DNA of 64,000 bases from Sporosarcina thermotolerans (GCF_030067815.1 NZ_CP125968.1:725501-789500), one strand, 5' to 3'. Positions 48,857 to 62,438 are shown, numbered from the stretch's first letter. A program made the numbers and translations. Notes: generated by a model from the letters alone, not told the origin.

Positions 48857-49480
48857 ATGCCTAAAGTATCCGTACTAAGTCAAACAGGATCTTCAGTTGG
48901 CGAAATCGAATTGAACGAATCAATCTTCGGTATCGTACCAAATGAAGCAGTCCTTTTCGAAGCTTTGGTTCAACAACGTGCGTCGTTGCGCCAAGGTAAC
49001 CATAAAGTGAAAACTCGCGCGGAAGTTGCTGGTGGTGGCCGTAAACCATGGCGCCAAAAAGGAACTGGTCGTGCTCGTCAAGGTTCAATCCGTTCACCAC
49101 AATGGCGTGGAGGCGGTATCGTATTCGGACCATCTCAAAGAAGCTACAGCTATAAGCTTCCTAAGAAAGTCCGTCGTTTGGCTCTTCTATCTGCACTTTC
49201 TACGAAAGTTCGCGATGAAGAAATCATCGTATTGGATGGCCTAACATTCGATGCACCTAAGACAAAAGAATTCACTAAAGTTCTTAAAGATCTTTCAATC
49301 GAGAAAAAAGCATTGTTCGTAACAGCTGACCTTGATGAAGCGGTAGCATTGTCCGCTCGTAACATCCCTGGAATCAGTGTTGTTACAGCAAACGGCATCA
49401 ATGTTCTTGACCTAATCGGTCATGACCAACTTGTCATCACTAAAGATGCAGTTCAAAAAATTGAGGAGGTGCTTGGTTAA
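48857..49480 (+). CDS. rplD: Large-subunit ribosomal protein L4
   Basis: The 207-aa protein lines the exit tunnel. The loop [20 protein letters not shown] reaches the tunnel constriction where macrolides act, and no insertion or unusual change is seen there. It starts [20 protein letters not shown] after GGAGG. The stop overlaps the rplW start (TAATG), so the two are coupled. Confidence 0.97.
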   Translation: MPKVSVLSQTGSSVGEIELNESIFGIVPNEAVLFEALVQQRASLRQGNHKVKTRAEVAGGGRKPWRQKGTGRARQGSIRSPQWRGGGIVFGPSQRSYSYKLPKKVRRLALLSALSTKVRDEEIIVLDGLTFDAPKTKEFTKVLKDLSIEKKALFVTADLDEAVALSARNIPGISVVTANGINVLDLIGHDQLVITKDAVQKIEEVLG

Positions 49481-49764
49481 TGGAAGCACGTGATGTACTA
49501 AAACGTCCGGTCATTACCGAGCGTTCTTCAGAACAAATGGAATACAAAAAGTACACTTTCGAAGTTGACACTCGCGCTAACAAAACACATGTGAAGCAAG
49601 CTGTCGAAGAAGTTTTCGGAGTTAAAGTGGAAAAAGTCAACGTTCAGAACTACAAAGGTAAGTTCAAACGTATGGGCAAACATGCAGGATACACAAACAA
49701 GCGCCGTAAAGCGATTGTAACATTGACTGCAGACTCAAAAGACATCGAACTATTCGAAATCTAA
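49480..49764 (+). CDS. rplW: Large-subunit ribosomal protein L23
   Basis: The 94-aa protein sits at the tunnel exit and docks SRP and trigger factor. It starts [20 protein letters not shown] and contains [20 protein letters not shown]. Its ribosome site GAGGTG lies inside the end of rplD, and the start shares a base with the rplD stop. rplB follows after 32 bp. Confidence 0.97.
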   Translation: MEARDVLKRPVITERSSEQMEYKKYTFEVDTRANKTHVKQAVEEVFGVKVEKVNVQNYKGKFKRMGKHAGYTNKRRKAIVTLTADSKDIELFEI

Positions 49765-49796
49765 TTTATTTATAATTAACGAAGGAGGGAACACAA

Positions 49797-50627
49797 ATGG
49801 CGATTAAGAAATTCAAACCTACCTCCAACGGACGTCGTAATATGACTTCTTCAGACTTCTCTGAGATCACTACAGATAAGCCGGAAAAATCATTGCTTGA
49901 ACCAGTTAAGCGTAAAGGCGGACGTAACAACCAAGGTAGGATGACTGTTCGTCACCAAGGTGGAGGCCACAAGCGCCAATACCGTGTCATCGACTTCCAA
50001 CGTCGGAAAGATGGCATACCAGGACGCGTTGCTACGATCGAATACGATCCAAACCGTTCTGCTAACATTGCCCTAATCAACTATGCTGATGGGGAAAAAC
50101 GTTATATCCTTGCTCCAAAAGGTTTGGAAGTTGGAATGACAGTAATGTCAGGTCCAGAAGCGGATATTAGAGTAGGGAACTCACTTCCACTCGAAAATAT
50201 TCCTATGGGTTCCACTATCCATAACATCGAATTGAAACCTGGTAAAGGCGGCCAATTAGTACGTTCTGCAGGTACATCTGCACAACTACTTGGACGTGAA
50301 GGCAAATATGTCATCATCCGTCTACAATCTGGTGAAGTTCGTATGATCCTTTCTACTTGCCGCGCTACTATCGGTCAAGTTGGTAACGAGCAACACGAAT
50401 TGATCAAAATCGGTAAAGCAGGTCGTTCACGCTGGATGGGCAAACGTCCGACAGTACGTGGATCTGTAATGAACCCTAACGATCACCCACACGGTGGTGG
50501 TGAAGGACGTACACCAATCGGTCGTCCGAGCCCAGTTACACCTTGGGGTAAACCAGCTCTTGGTTACAAAACTCGTAAGAAAAACAACAAATCCGACAAA
50601 CTTATCGTTCGTCGCCGTAAAAAATAA
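49797..50627 (+). CDS. rplB: Large-subunit ribosomal protein L2
   Basis: The 276-aa protein is needed for subunit joining. It begins [20 protein letters not shown] and has the conserved C-terminal [19 protein letters not shown], whose His approaches the peptidyl transferase centre. GGAGGG precedes the ATG. The next gene rpsS is reached after 63 bp. Confidence 0.97.
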   Translation: MAIKKFKPTSNGRRNMTSSDFSEITTDKPEKSLLEPVKRKGGRNNQGRMTVRHQGGGHKRQYRVIDFQRRKDGIPGRVATIEYDPNRSANIALINYADGEKRYILAPKGLEVGMTVMSGPEADIRVGNSLPLENIPMGSTIHNIELKPGKGGQLVRSAGTSAQLLGREGKYVIIRLQSGEVRMILSTCRATIGQVGNEQHELIKIGKAGRSRWMGKRPTVRGSVMNPNDHPHGGGEGRTPIGRPSPVTPWGKPALGYKTRKKNNKSDKLIVRRRKK

Positions 50628-50690
50628 TGTGATGACACTGCGGTTCTATGAATGGACCGTAGCACAGTCATCACGGAAGGAGGATCCGAC

Positions 50691-50969
50691 ATGGGCCGCA
50701 GCTTGAAAAAAGGACCTTTCGCAGATGATCATCTTTTGAAAAAGGTCGACGCTCAAAAAGATGCACAAAAAAAGCAGGTCATTAAAACTTGGTCTCGCCG
50801 TTCTACAATCTTCCCGTCATTTATCGGTTTGACGATTGCTGTATACGACGGACGTAAACACGTACCAGTTTATGTGACTGAAGATATGGTTGGTCACAAA
50901 CTAGGTGAGTTCGTACCTACGCGCACATATAAAGGTCATGGCGCTGACGATAAGAAAACTAGACGCTAA
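50691..50969 (+). CDS. rpsS: Small-subunit ribosomal protein S19
   Basis: The 92-aa protein starts [20 protein letters not shown] at ATG 50691, after GGAAGGAGGATCC; an upstream in-frame ATG at 50652 is not preceded by a ribosome site. The core [20 protein letters not shown] and the tail [13 protein letters not shown] are conserved. S19 lies in the 30S head near the A site and bridges to the large subunit. Confidence 0.97.
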   Translation: MGRSLKKGPFADDHLLKKVDAQKDAQKKQVIKTWSRRSTIFPSFIGLTIAVYDGRKHVPVYVTEDMVGHKLGEFVPTRTYKGHGADDKKTRR

Positions 50970-50988
50970 TTGAGAGGAGGTTATTCTG

Positions 50989-51333
50989 ATGCAACAAGCA
51001 AAAGCTACTGCCCGCACAGTCCGTATTGCTCCTCGCAAAGTCCGTTTGGTCGTTGATCTTATCCGGGGCAAGAAAATCGGTGAAGCTGTCGCGATTCTAC
51101 GCCTGACGCCAAAAGCGGCATCTCCGGTTGTAGAAAAAGTTTTGAAATCAGCAATTGCAAATGCTGAACACAACTATGAAATGGATGTTGAGAACCTAAT
51201 CGTTAACGAAGTATTCGTTGATGAGGGTCCAACAATGAAACGTTTCCGTCCACGTGCACAAGGTCGTGCAAGTGCGATCAACAAACGTACTAGCCACATC
51301 ACTGTAGTGGTATCCGAAAAGAAGGAGGGGTAA
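50989..51333 (+). CDS. rplV: Large-subunit ribosomal protein L22
   Basis: The 114-aa protein starts [20 protein letters not shown] and has the beta-hairpin [20 protein letters not shown] that lines the exit tunnel opposite L4. No macrolide-resistance-like duplication is seen. GAGAGGAGG precedes ATG 50989. Only three bases separate its stop from the rpsC start. Confidence 0.97.
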   Translation: MQQAKATARTVRIAPRKVRLVVDLIRGKKIGEAVAILRLTPKAASPVVEKVLKSAIANAEHNYEMDVENLIVNEVFVDEGPTMKRFRPRAQGRASAINKRTSHITVVVSEKKEG

Positions 51334-51336
51334 TTC

Positions 51337-51993
51337 GTGGGTCAAAAAGTACATCCTAATGGTTTACGGGTTGGAATCATCCGTGACTGGGATTCGAAAT
51401 GGTATGCAGAAAAAGACTATGCGAATCTTTTACACGAAGACTTGAAAATCCGTGAATTCGTCGAAAAGCGCTTAGTAGACGCAGCAGTTTCCAAAGTGGA
51501 AATTGAGCGTGCCGCAAAGCGTGTAAACATTACAATTCACACTGCGAAGCCTGGTATGGTTATCGGTAAAGGCGGTTCTGAAGTCGAAGCACTTCGTAAA
51601 TCACTTAACGATATTACTGGCAAACGTGTACACATCAACATCGTGGAAATCAAGCGTGCTGATCTTGACGCGAAATTGGTTGCAGAATCAATCGCACGTC
51701 AACTTGAAAGCCGTGTATCTTTCCGTCGCGCACAAAAACAAGCAATTCAACGCACTATTCGTTCTGGTGCAAAAGGTATCAAAACACAAGTATCCGGACG
51801 TCTTGGCGGTGCTGACATCGCTCGTGCGGAACACTATAGTGAAGGAACTGTACCTCTTCATACATTACGTGCAGATATCGACTATGCACACGCAGAAGCT
51901 GACACAACTTATGGTAAGCTCGGCGTTAAAGTATGGATTTACCGGGGAGAAGTCCTTCCAGTGAAGAAGAACTCTGAGGAAGGAGGCAACTAA
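51337..51993 (+). CDS. rpsC: Small-subunit ribosomal protein S3
   Basis: The 218-aa protein begins [20 protein letters not shown] at a GTG whose ribosome site AAGGAGGGG lies inside rplV. The KH domain reads [20 protein letters not shown], and the mRNA-entry-channel helix is [21 protein letters not shown]3 contributes to mRNA helicase activity at the entry site. Confidence 0.97.
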   Translation: MGQKVHPNGLRVGIIRDWDSKWYAEKDYANLLHEDLKIREFVEKRLVDAAVSKVEIERAAKRVNITIHTAKPGMVIGKGGSEVEALRKSLNDITGKRVHINIVEIKRADLDAKLVAESIARQLESRVSFRRAQKQAIQRTIRSGAKGIKTQVSGRLGGADIARAEHYSEGTVPLHTLRADIDYAHAEADTTYGKLGVKVWIYRGEVLPVKKNSEEGGN

Positions 51994-51995
51994 TT

Positions 51996-52620
<625 letters not shown>

Positions 52621-52637
52621 TGAAGGAGGTTGCAGCC

Positions 52638-52901
52638 ATGACTGAGCGTAACCAGCGCAAAGTATATACAGGCCGTGTTGTATCCGACAAAATGGATAAA
52701 ACGGTTACCGTAATGGTAGAGACACATAAAAAGCACTCTTTATACGGCAAACGTGTAAAGTATTCTAAGAAATTCAAGGCCCATGACGAACTAAATGAAG
52801 CGAAAATCGGCGATGTTGTACGTATAATGGAAACTCGTCCACTATCAGCAACAAAACGTTTCCGCCTCATCGAAGTAATCGAAAAAGCGGTCATCATCTA
52901 A
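52638..52901 (+). CDS. rpsQ: Small-subunit ribosomal protein S17
   Basis: The 87-aa OB-fold protein starts [20 protein letters not shown] at ATG 52638, after GAAGGAGGTTGC; an in-frame ATG at 52620 precedes that ribosome site and is not used. The core [20 protein letters not shown] binds 16S helix 11. Confidence 0.97.
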   Translation: MTERNQRKVYTGRVVSDKMDKTVTVMVETHKKHSLYGKRVKYSKKFKAHDELNEAKIGDVVRIMETRPLSATKRFRLIEVIEKAVII

Positions 52902-52940
52902 TATCGTTCGGAAAGTAAATTCCGAGAGGAGGTAGCCTCA

Positions 52941-53310
52941 ATGATTCAACAAGAAAGCCGTATGAAAGTTGCCGATAACTCAGGTGCACGTGAAGTTCTA
53001 ACAATTAAAGTACTTGGTGGAACAGGTCGTAAAACTGCAAATATCGGTGACGTCGTTGTTGTAACAGTGAAAAAAAGCAACACCTGGTGGCGTTGTCAAG
53101 AAAGGTGACGTCGTTAAGGCTGTTATCGTTCGTACGAAGAGCGGAGTGCGCCGTAAAGATGGCTCCTACATTACGTTCGACGAAAACGCATGTGTTATCA
53201 TCCGTGATGACAAGAGCCCACGTGGAACTCGTATTTTCGGACCAGTTGCACGCGAACTTCGCGACAGCAACTTTATGAAAATTATTTCACTCGCTCCAGA
53301 AGTTCTTTAA
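52941..53310 (+). CDS. rplN: Large-subunit ribosomal protein L14, frameshifted by one extra base
   Basis: L14 forms an intersubunit bridge. The first 43 codons read [20 protein letters not shown] and onward to VVVVTVKK. The second part reads [20 protein letters not shown] and ends [12 protein letters not shown]. The A-run 53070-53076 has seven A where six restore a 122-aa protein, the family length. Because the break splits a short gene, neither half looks like a gene to a simple frame search. GAGGAGG precedes ATG 52941. Confidence 0.95.
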
Positions 53311-53345
53311 TCACATGACAGTGCCAATCAAGGAGGTGCGATAAA

Positions 53346-53657
53346 ATGCACGTTAAAAAAGGCGATAAAGTTATGGTCATCACCGGAAAAGACAAAGGTA
53401 AGACCGGAGTTATCTTAGCTGCTTTCCCTAAGAAGGATCGTGTGCTTGTAGAAGGTGTTAACATCGTAAAGAAACATACGAAACCGAACCAAGTTAATCC
53501 TCAAGGCGGAATTATCAGCCAAGAAGCAGCTATTCATGTATCCAACGTCATGCTAATCGATCCTAAAACAGGCGAGCCAACTCGCGTAGGTTATAAAATC
53601 GAAGATGGCAAAAAGGTTCGTATTGCAAAAAAATCCGGTGAAGCACTGGATAAATGA
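53346..53657 (+). CDS. rplX: Large-subunit ribosomal protein L24
   Basis: The 103-aa assembly initiator begins [20 protein letters not shown], a KOW motif, followed by [29 protein letters not shown] precedes ATG 53346. It lies in the normal rplN-rplX-rplE order of the spc segment. Confidence 0.97.
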   Translation: MHVKKGDKVMVITGKDKGKTGVILAAFPKKDRVLVEGVNIVKKHTKPNQVNPQGGIISQEAAIHVSNVMLIDPKTGEPTRVGYKIEDGKKVRIAKKSGEALDK

Positions 53658-53683
53658 GTAATGGATGAAAGGAGGTCCAACTG

Positions 53684-54428
<745 letters not shown>

Positions 54429-54457
54429 TCCCCTAACTTGGGAAGGAGGTTAATGTA

Positions 54458-54856
54458 ATGACAATGAGTGATCCGATTGCAGACATGCTTACACGCATCC
54501 GTAACGCGAACATGGTTCGCCACGAGAAGCTTGAGGTACCTGCTTCAAACATGAAAAAAGAAATCGCTGAAATCCTAAAGCGTGAAGGTTTCGTTCGCGA
54601 TGTTGAATTTGTGGAAGATAGCAAACAAGGCATTATCCGCATTTTCCTTAAATATGGTCAAAATAATGAGCGTGTTATCACTGGTCTTAAGCGTATCTCA
54701 AAACCTGGTCTTCGCGTTTATGCAAAAACGAACGAAGTACCTAAAGTTTTGAATGGCCTTGGTATCGCCCTCGTATCCACGTCAAACGGTCTCCTTACTG
54801 ATAAGGAAGCACGTGCAAAACAAGTAGGCGGAGAAGTAGTAGCTTACGTTTGGTAA
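54458..54856 (+). CDS. rpsH: Small-subunit ribosomal protein S8
   Basis: The 132-aa protein begins [20 protein letters not shown]; the second Met at 54464 is an alternative start. It ends with the conserved [20 protein letters not shown] and VVAYVW. GAAGGAGG precedes. S8 binds 16S helix 21 and in enteric bacteria represses the spc operon; whether that happens here is not visible. Confidence 0.97.
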   Translation: MTMSDPIADMLTRIRNANMVRHEKLEVPASNMKKEIAEILKREGFVRDVEFVEDSKQGIIRIFLKYGQNNERVITGLKRISKPGLRVYAKTNEVPKVLNGLGIALVSTSNGLLTDKEARAKQVGGEVVAYVW

Positions 54857-54886
54857 TCTGTAACAATTGAATGGAGGTGCAATAGG

Positions 54887-55426
54887 ATGTCCCGAATTGG
54901 TAAACGCCCAATCGAGGTACCTGAAAACGTGACTGTAACTGTTTCTGAAAACAACTTCGTTACTGTTAAAGGTCCAAAAGGCGAACTTACAAATACATTT
55001 AATACTGATATTAAAATCGAACAAGAAGGCAATGTCATCACTTTGACTCGCCCAACTGAATCGAAACAACACCGTTCAATCCACGGAACTACACGTTCTC
55101 TATTGGATAACATGGTAACAGGTGTTTCTAAAGGATTCGAACGCACACTAGAATTAGTTGGGGTTGGGTACCGTGCTCAACTTCAAGGTACTAAACTAGT
55201 ATTGAACGTTGGATACTCTCATCCGGTTGAGTTCACACCGGAAGAAGGAATTGAAGTAGAAGTTCCTGCTAACACGAAAATCATCGTTCGCGGTATCAAC
55301 AAAGAACGTGTTGGTGCACTTGCGTCGAATATCCGTAAAGTACGCCCACCTGAACCGTACAAAGGTAAAGGTATTAAGTACGAAGGCGAAATTATCCGTC
55401 GTAAAGAAGGAAAAACAGGTAAATAA
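54887..55426 (+). CDS. rplF: Large-subunit ribosomal protein L6
   Basis: The 179-aa two-lobed protein begins [20 protein letters not shown] and contains [20 protein letters not shown] and the C-terminal [20 protein letters not shown], which contacts the sarcin-ricin region. GGAGGTGC precedes ATG 54887. rplR follows after 34 bp. Confidence 0.97.
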   Translation: MSRIGKRPIEVPENVTVTVSENNFVTVKGPKGELTNTFNTDIKIEQEGNVITLTRPTESKQHRSIHGTTRSLLDNMVTGVSKGFERTLELVGVGYRAQLQGTKLVLNVGYSHPVEFTPEEGIEVEVPANTKIIVRGINKERVGALASNIRKVRPPEPYKGKGIKYEGEIIRRKEGKTGK

Positions 55427-55460
55427 TGCCGCGTAAAGGCATTCGGAAGGAGTGACCACG

Positions 55461-55823
55461 ATGATCACGAAACAAGATAAGAACGCTGTCCGTAAAAAGC
55501 GTCACGCACGTGTGCGTACGAAAATCAGCGGATCCGCAGCGCGTCCACGCTTGAATGTATATCGTTCAAACAAACATATCTACGCACAACTAATCGATGA
55601 TTTAAACGGCGTAACGATTGCTAGTGCTTCCACTATGGATAAAGGGTTCGAATTGGACTCTAAGGCGAATGCCGAAGCAGCAGCTAAAGTCGGCGAGTTG
55701 ATCGCGAAGAAAGCCGTTGAAAAAGATGTCAAATCGGTTGTTTTCGACCGTGGCGGATACCTATTCCACGGCCGTGTGAAAGCTCTTGCGGACGCAGCAC
55801 GCGAAAATGGACTGGAATTTTAA
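55461..55823 (+). CDS. rplR: Large-subunit ribosomal protein L18
   Basis: The 120-aa 5S rRNA-binding protein starts [20 protein letters not shown] at ATG 55461, after GGAAGGAGTGACC; ATG 55452 lies inside the ribosome site. [20 protein letters not shown] and [20 protein letters not shown] are the conserved blocks. Confidence 0.97.
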   Translation: MITKQDKNAVRKKRHARVRTKISGSAARPRLNVYRSNKHIYAQLIDDLNGVTIASASTMDKGFELDSKANAEAAAKVGELIAKKAVEKDVKSVVFDRGGYLFHGRVKALADAARENGLEF

Positions 55824-55845
55824 TTAAGAAGGAGGGACATATTTC

Positions 55846-56346
55846 ATGCGTCGTAATGATCAAAATAGAAGTGAATTCGAAGAACGCGTAGTTACGATCA
55901 ACCGTGTAGCGAAAGTTGTTAAAGGTGGACGTCGTTTCCGCTTTACAGCACTTGTCGTTGTCGGCGATAAAAACGGACGCGTTGGCTTCGGAACTGGTAA
56001 AGCACAGGAAGTTCCGGATGCAATCCGTAAAGCTATTGAAGATGCGAAGAAGAACTTAATCGAAGTGCCAATGGTTAAAGGAACGACTCCGCACGAAATT
56101 ATTGGACGTTTTGGTGCAGGGCAAATCCTCATCAAACCAGCAGCACCTGGTACAGGAGTTATCGCTGGTGGACCGGTACGTGCGGTACTTGAACTTGCAG
56201 GAATCACGGATATCCTTTCAAAATCCTTAGGATCAAGCACACCGATTAACATGGTACGTGCAACAATTGAAGGGTTAAAGAATTTGAAACGCGCTGACGA
56301 AGTTCCTAGATTGCGCGGCAAATCCGTTGAAGAACTGTTAGGTTAA
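55846..56346 (+). CDS. rpsE: Small-subunit ribosomal protein S5
   Basis: The 166-aa protein has the dsRBD-like N-terminal domain ([20 protein letters not shown]), in which KVVKGGRR is the spectinomycin-contact loop and appears wild-type. The C-terminal domain reads [30 protein letters not shown] precedes ATG 55846. Twelve bases separate it from rpmD. Confidence 0.97.
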   Translation: MRRNDQNRSEFEERVVTINRVAKVVKGGRRFRFTALVVVGDKNGRVGFGTGKAQEVPDAIRKAIEDAKKNLIEVPMVKGTTPHEIIGRFGAGQILIKPAAPGTGVIAGGPVRAVLELAGITDILSKSLGSSTPINMVRATIEGLKNLKRADEVPRLRGKSVEELLG

Positions 56347-56358
56347 GGGGGAAACACA

Positions 56359-56541
56359 ATGGCAAACAAACTTGAAATCACCCTTACGAAAAGTGTAATC
56401 GGCGCGAAGCCGGCACAACGTAAAACAGTTGAAGCTCTCGGTCTGCGTAAGTTAAATCAGACGGTTGAACATCAAGACAATGTAGCGATTCGTGGCATGA
56501 TCAACAAAGTAAGCCACTTAGTCACTGTTAAAGAACAATAA
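56359..56541 (+). CDS. rpmD: Large-subunit ribosomal protein L30
   Basis: The 60-aa protein starts [20 protein letters not shown] and has [20 protein letters not shown], the L30 hallmark. The ribosome site AAGGGGGAAA precedes ATG 56359. It is present here between rpsE and rplO as in other Bacilli, though some lineages lack it. Confidence 0.96.
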   Translation: MANKLEITLTKSVIGAKPAQRKTVEALGLRKLNQTVEHQDNVAIRGMINKVSHLVTVKEQ

Positions 56542-56574
56542 TGCACATTTTCGAAATAAGGAGGTGCCGATAAA

Positions 56575-57015
56575 ATGAAATTACACGATATGAAGCCAGC
56601 TGAAGGCGCACGTAAAGCACGTAAACGCATTGGTCGTGGAATCGGTTCCGGTACAGGTAAAACTTCCGGTAAAGGTCATAAAGGACAAAACGCTCGTTCG
56701 GGCGGTGGCGTTCGTCTTGGATTTGAAGGTGGTCAAATTCCACTATTCCAAAGACTTCCGAAGCGTGGATTTACGAATATTAATCGTAAAGAATATGCAA
56801 TCGTGAATTTAGACGTACTTAATCGTTTTGACGAAGGTACCGAAGTTACGCCTGAATTGCTAATTGAAACTGGAATCGTGAGCAATGAAAAATCAGGAAT
56901 TAAGATTCTTGGAAATGGGACTCTTGAGAAAAAGATTACTGTCAAAGCTCATAAATTCTCTGCTTCTGCTAAGGAAGCCATCGAGAAAGCGGGCGGGCAA
57001 ACTGAGGTGATTTAA
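56575..57015 (+). CDS. rplO: Large-subunit ribosomal protein L15
   Basis: The 146-aa protein has an extended glycine/basic N-terminus ([20 protein letters not shown]) that threads into 23S rRNA and a globular C-terminal domain ([20 protein letters not shown]). AAGGAGGTGCC precedes ATG 56575. The stop codon overlaps the secY start by one base. Confidence 0.97.
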   Translation: MKLHDMKPAEGARKARKRIGRGIGSGTGKTSGKGHKGQNARSGGGVRLGFEGGQIPLFQRLPKRGFTNINRKEYAIVNLDVLNRFDEGTEVTPELLIETGIVSNEKSGIKILGNGTLEKKITVKAHKFSASAKEAIEKAGGQTEVI

Positions 57016-58306
57016 TGTTTCAGACAATCTCCAACTTTATGCGCGTTAGAGATATCAGGTCTAAAATCATTTTCACACTATTGGTGCTCATCGTATTCAG
57101 ACTGGGAGCATTCATTCCTGTCCCGAACGTTGATGCAACTGCTTTGCAACAAACAAACAACCAATTCATTGGATTACTTAACACATTTGGCGGTGGAGCG
57201 TTACAGCAGTTCTCCATCTTCGCGATGGGGATCATGCCTTACATCACCGCTTCCATTATTGTGCAATTATTGCAGATGGATGTCGTTCCGAAATTCAGTG
57301 AGTGGTCTAAGCAAGGGGACGTTGGAAGCGGAAGCTTGCACAATTCACAAGATATTTCACAGTTATCCTAGCATTTATCCAAGCGATTGCCATGTCATTC
57401 GGGTTTAACCAAATGTTTGGCGGTACTTTGATAAAAGACGAAGGAATCTCCACATACGTGGTAATTGCGATTGTCTTGACAGCCGGTACATCATTCCTGC
57501 TTTGGCTTGGTGAGCAGATTACTGCAAAAGGAGTTGGGAATGGTATTTCCATTATCATCTTCGCAGGTATCGTTTCAGCTATTCCAAACGCAGTAAACCA
57601 ATTGTATGCATCACAAATTCAAGATGCGGGTGACGCTTTGTTCATTCGAATTGCTACGATGGTATTATTATTGATTGTCATTGTTGCAGTCATTGTTGGG
57701 GTTGTTTATGTACAAGAAGCACTCCGTAAAATACCAATTCAGTATGCAAAACGTACGACTGGCCGTGGTCAAACAACGGCTGGACAACAAACTCACTTGC
57801 CATTGAAATTGAATGCTGCAGGGGTAATTCCGGTAATCTTTGCTGTGGCGTTTTTCATCACTCCTCAGCAAATAGCTACATTCTTCGGCGAAAACAGTGT
57901 GACAAATTTCATTACAAGAACGTTCGATTATAATGAACCGGTTGGAATGATTCTTTATGTAGCATTGATCCTTGCTTTCACATATTTCTATGCTTTCATC
58001 CAGGTGAATCCAGAGAATATGGCAGATAATCTGAAAAAGCAGGGCGCCTATATCCCGGGCATTCGTCCAGGACAAAATACACAAAAATATTTAACAAGCA
58101 CTTTGTATAGATTGACATTCGTCGGCTCGATTTTCCTTGCTGTCGTTGCAATCATGCCGATTTTCTTCATCAATTTAGCGAATCTTCCACAGTCGCTTCA
58201 AATTGGCGGAACAAGCTTGCTCATCGTCGTAGGGGTTGCCCTTGAAACAATGAAACAACTTGAATCACAACTTGTGAAAAGGCATTACAAAGGGTTTATG
58301 AAATAA
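57015..58306 (+). CDS. secY: Preprotein translocase subunit SecY, frameshifted once in this sequence
   Basis: SecY is the ten-helix protein-conducting channel. The N-terminal [20 protein letters not shown], plug-region and [19 protein letters not shown] are followed, after a missing base near 57326-57329, by [20 protein letters not shown]. The cytoplasmic loop [21 protein letters not shown] and the end KRHYKGFMK are intact. The corrected length is 430 aa. It is coupled to rplO by a one-base overlap. The partner secE is at 29987. Confidence 0.96.
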
Positions 58307-58342
58307 TATTCATAATAGGCGGGCAACCTCTATTATGAGTAA

Positions 58343-59441
<1,099 letters not shown>

Positions 59442-59660
59442 ATGGCGAAGGACGACGTAATTGAAGTTGAAGGTACCGTAGTCGAAACGTTGCCGAACGC
59501 AATGTTCAAGGTAGAGTTGGAAAATGGTCATACGATTCTTGCACATGTTTCAGGCAAGATCCGCATGCACTTTATCCGTATCCTGCCTGGTGACAAAGTG
59601 ACGATGGAACTCTCACCTTATGATTTAACACGCGGTCGTATCACATACCGTTTCAAATAA
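59442..59660 (+). CDS. infA: Translation initiation factor IF-1
   Basis: The 72-aa OB-fold protein starts [20 protein letters not shown] and has [19 protein letters not shown] and [17 protein letters not shown]-1 occupies the ribosomal A site during initiation. ATG 59442 follows GAAGGGAGACAGG, which is the last part of the decayed map interval. A longer in-frame reading upstream belongs to that remnant. Confidence 0.96.
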   Translation: MAKDDVIEVEGTVVETLPNAMFKVELENGHTILAHVSGKIRMHFIRILPGDKVTMELSPYDLTRGRITYRFK

Positions 59661-59686
59661 TAACTTTTGCAACTCCGGAATATTGA

Positions 59687-59815
<129 letters not shown>

Positions 59816-59839
59816 TACAAAGGGAGGTGCACTATCTAT

Positions 59840-60205
59840 ATGGCACGTATTGCTGGTGTAGACGTACCGCGCGATAAGCGCGTAGTCATTTCATTGACAT
59901 ACATTTTTGGAATTGGAAAAACAACTGCACAAAAGGTTCTTGCTAACGCTGGTGTTTCTGAAGAAACTCGTGTTCGCGATCTTACTGATGCAGAACTTGA
60001 TAAAATCCGTGAGCAAATGGACGGTTTGAAAGTTGAAGGGGACCTTCGTCGTGAAACTTCCCTTAACATCAAACGTTTGATGGAAATCGGAAGCAACCGA
60101 GGCATCCGTCACCGTCGTGGTTTACCGGTTCGTGGTCAAAACACGAAAAACAACGCACGTACACGTAAAGGTCCTAAACGGACTGTAGCTAACAAAAAGA
60201 AATAA
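59840..60205 (+). CDS. rpsM: Small-subunit ribosomal protein S13
   Basis: The 121-aa head protein begins [20 protein letters not shown] and contains [20 protein letters not shown] and the basic C-terminal tail [20 protein letters not shown] that reaches the P-site tRNA. AGGGAGGTGC precedes ATG 59840. It starts the alpha segment of the cluster. Confidence 0.97.
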   Translation: MARIAGVDVPRDKRVVISLTYIFGIGKTTAQKVLANAGVSEETRVRDLTDAELDKIREQMDGLKVEGDLRRETSLNIKRLMEIGSNRGIRHRRGLPVRGQNTKNNARTRKGPKRTVANKKK

Positions 60206-60212
60206 TAGGTAA

Positions 60213-60620
<408 letters not shown>

Positions 60621-60756
60621 TGGTTTGTTCTCCAATTGATTGAAAAGCACAATTTTTGGTAAAAATGAATTGTGTGATTGTTTTATATATCTTTTTGATA
60701 ATCGATTTCAATATGGAACGGCCTATATCCTAGACGTTTTGAAGGAGGGTAAATGC

Positions 60757-61701
60757 ATGATCGAGATTGAGAAGCCGAAGATTGAAACAGTTATGATCAG
60801 TGAAGATTCCAAGTTCGGAAAGTTTATTATCGAACCGTTGGAGCGTGGATATGGAAATACTTTAGGGAATTCCTTGCGCCGCATTCTTCTTTCCTCATTG
60901 CCAGGAGCTGCCGTGACATCTATCCAGATCGACGGGGTTCTTCATGAATTCTCTACAATTGAAGGTGTCGTTGAAGACGTTGCAACAATTATTTTGAATG
61001 TGAAGAAACTTGCTCTCAAAATCTATTCAGATGATGAGAAAGTGATTGAAATAGATGTGAAGGGTGAAGGCACAGTCACTGCTGCGGATATTACTCATGA
61101 TAGTGATGTCGAAGTATTGAACCCGGAACTTCAAATTGCAACACTTGGTAAAAACGGTCATCTACGTATGCGTATGTACGCTGTCCGTGGTAGAGGATAT
61201 GCACCTTCTGATCAGAACAAACGTGAGGATCTTGCGATTGGTGTTATTCCGATCGACTCTATTTACACTCCAGTTTCACGCGTCAATTTCCAAGTCGAGA
61301 ATACTCGCGTAGGTCAAAGTACTAACTTTGATAAGTTGACGTTTGATATTTGGACAGATGGCAGTATCGGTCCGAAAGAAGCTGTTTCGCTTGGAGCAAA
61401 AATCCTGACGGAGCATCTGAACATTTTCGTTGGCATGACTGACGAGGCACAAACTGCTGAAATTATGGTAGAAAAAGAAGAAGATCAAAAAGAGAAAGTT
61501 CTTGAGATGACTATCGAAGAATTGGATCTATCAGTGAGATCTTATAATTGCCTAAAACGCGCAGGCATCAATACTGTACTCGAACTTGCGAACAAGTCCG
61601 AAGACGAAATGATGAAAGTGCGCAACCTAGGCCGTAAATCACTTGAAGAAGTGAAGGCGAAATTGGACGAGTTGAACCTTGAGTTGCGCTCGGAAGATTA
61701 A
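60757..61701 (+). CDS. rpoA: RNA polymerase alpha subunit
   Basis: The 314-aa protein begins [20 protein letters not shown] at ATG 60757, after GAAGGAGGG; earlier in-frame ATGs lack a ribosome site. The N-terminal dimerisation domain has [20 protein letters not shown]. The C-terminal domain that binds UP elements and activators reads [20 protein letters not shown] and [15 protein letters not shown]. The length equals the B. subtilis protein. The frame is intact. Confidence 0.97.
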   Translation: MIEIEKPKIETVMISEDSKFGKFIIEPLERGYGNTLGNSLRRILLSSLPGAAVTSIQIDGVLHEFSTIEGVVEDVATIILNVKKLALKIYSDDEKVIEIDVKGEGTVTAADITHDSDVEVLNPELQIATLGKNGHLRMRMYAVRGRGYAPSDQNKREDLAIGVIPIDSIYTPVSRVNFQVENTRVGQSTNFDKLTFDIWTDGSIGPKEAVSLGAKILTEHLNIFVGMTDEAQTAEIMVEKEEDQKEKVLEMTIEELDLSVRSYNCLKRAGINTVLELANKSEDEMMKVRNLGRKSLEEVKAKLDELNLELRSED

Positions 61702-61729
61702 ACAACTAGATTGAAGGAGGGAAACTTCT

Positions 61730-62110
61730 ATGGGTTACAGAAAACTTGGACGCACAAGTTCACAACGTAAAGCAATGCTTCGCGACTTGGCTACAGACCT
61801 AATCGTGCATGAGCGCATTCAAACAACAGAAGCGCGTGCGAAAGAATTACGTTCAGTCGTTGAAAAAATGATTACTCTTGGTAAACGCGGTGACTTGCAT
61901 GCACGTCGTCAAGCAGCACAATTCATTCGTCGCGAGTTGGTAACAACTGCTGATGAAGAAGGTAATGAGAAGGAAATCTTTGCAATTCAAAAGCTTTTCG
62001 ATAACGTTGCACCACGTTACGCAGATCGCCAAGGCGGTTATACTCGTATCATGAAAATGGGACCTCGTCGCGGAGACGGAGCACCTGTTGTTGTAATCGA
62101 GTTAGTTTAA
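61730..62110 (+). CDS. rplQ: Large-subunit ribosomal protein L17
   Basis: The 126-aa protein begins [20 protein letters not shown], with [20 protein letters not shown] and [29 protein letters not shown] precedes ATG 61730. It is the last gene of the ribosomal cluster. A long structured RNA element and a terminator follow within 170 bp. Confidence 0.97.
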   Translation: MGYRKLGRTSSQRKAMLRDLATDLIVHERIQTTEARAKELRSVVEKMITLGKRGDLHARRQAAQFIRRELVTTADEEGNEKEIFAIQKLFDNVAPRYADRQGGYTRIMKMGPRRGDGAPVVVIELV

Positions 62111-62119
62111 TAATGCGTA

Positions 62120-62217
62120 GGGCGCCTGCCTAAACGCGACAGGCATAAGACGGATTGGCGAAGCGGCATTTTTTGCTGCACAGCCAAGATGGCTTATGAC
62201 CCGAGCGTTTGGCGCCC
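62120..62217 (+). ncRNA. Structured RNA in the rplQ 3' region, resembling an L17 downstream element
   Basis: The segment folds into one long rod. GGGCGCC-tgcct-AAACGC (62120-62137) pairs with GCGTTTGGCGCCC (62205-62217). CATAAG (62144-62149) pairs with CTTATG (62193-62198), TTGGC (62155-62159) with GCCAA (62183-62187), and GCGGCA with TGCTGC (62163-62179). The place is that of the L17 downstream element known from lactic acid bacteria and Listeria. Membership of that family is my inference. Confidence 0.6.
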
Positions 62218-62236
62218 GGAGCTGGAATGTAACAAC

Positions 62237-62279
62237 AAAAGGGTGTGTCTGGCATACGCACAGCCACACCCTTTTCTTA
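62237..62279 (+). terminator. Terminator of the S10-spc-alpha cluster
   Basis: AAAAGGGTGTG and CACACCCTTTT pair perfectly, followed by CTTATC. A branched loop lies between. Confidence 0.9.
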
Positions 62280-62320
62280 TCTAAATGATTTATACGACAA
62301 ATATTAAAAGCTGAGTGTTA

Positions 62321-62438
62321 CGATCGACGGTATAGCCGATCGGTCTAGCTCTACGCATCTCATCCGCTGATCCGGATTGAGCACCCGGCATCAGAATAGA
62401 TAAAAGCGCATTCTTCGGATGAGGTGCGCGCTTTTTTT
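62321..62438 (+). promoter_or_regulatory. Putative attenuator leader (terminator/antiterminator) before ecfA1
   Basis: A terminator AAAAGCGCA...TGCGCGCTTTTTTT (62402-62438) can be replaced by a 13-bp helix between CGCATCTCATCCG (62354-62366) and CGGATGAGGTGCG (62416-62428). That helix encloses a hairpin CTGATCCGG/CCGGCATCAG (62367-62394). A further hairpin CGATCG/CGATCG lies at 62321-62342. No known riboswitch consensus is recognised. Confidence 0.6.
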
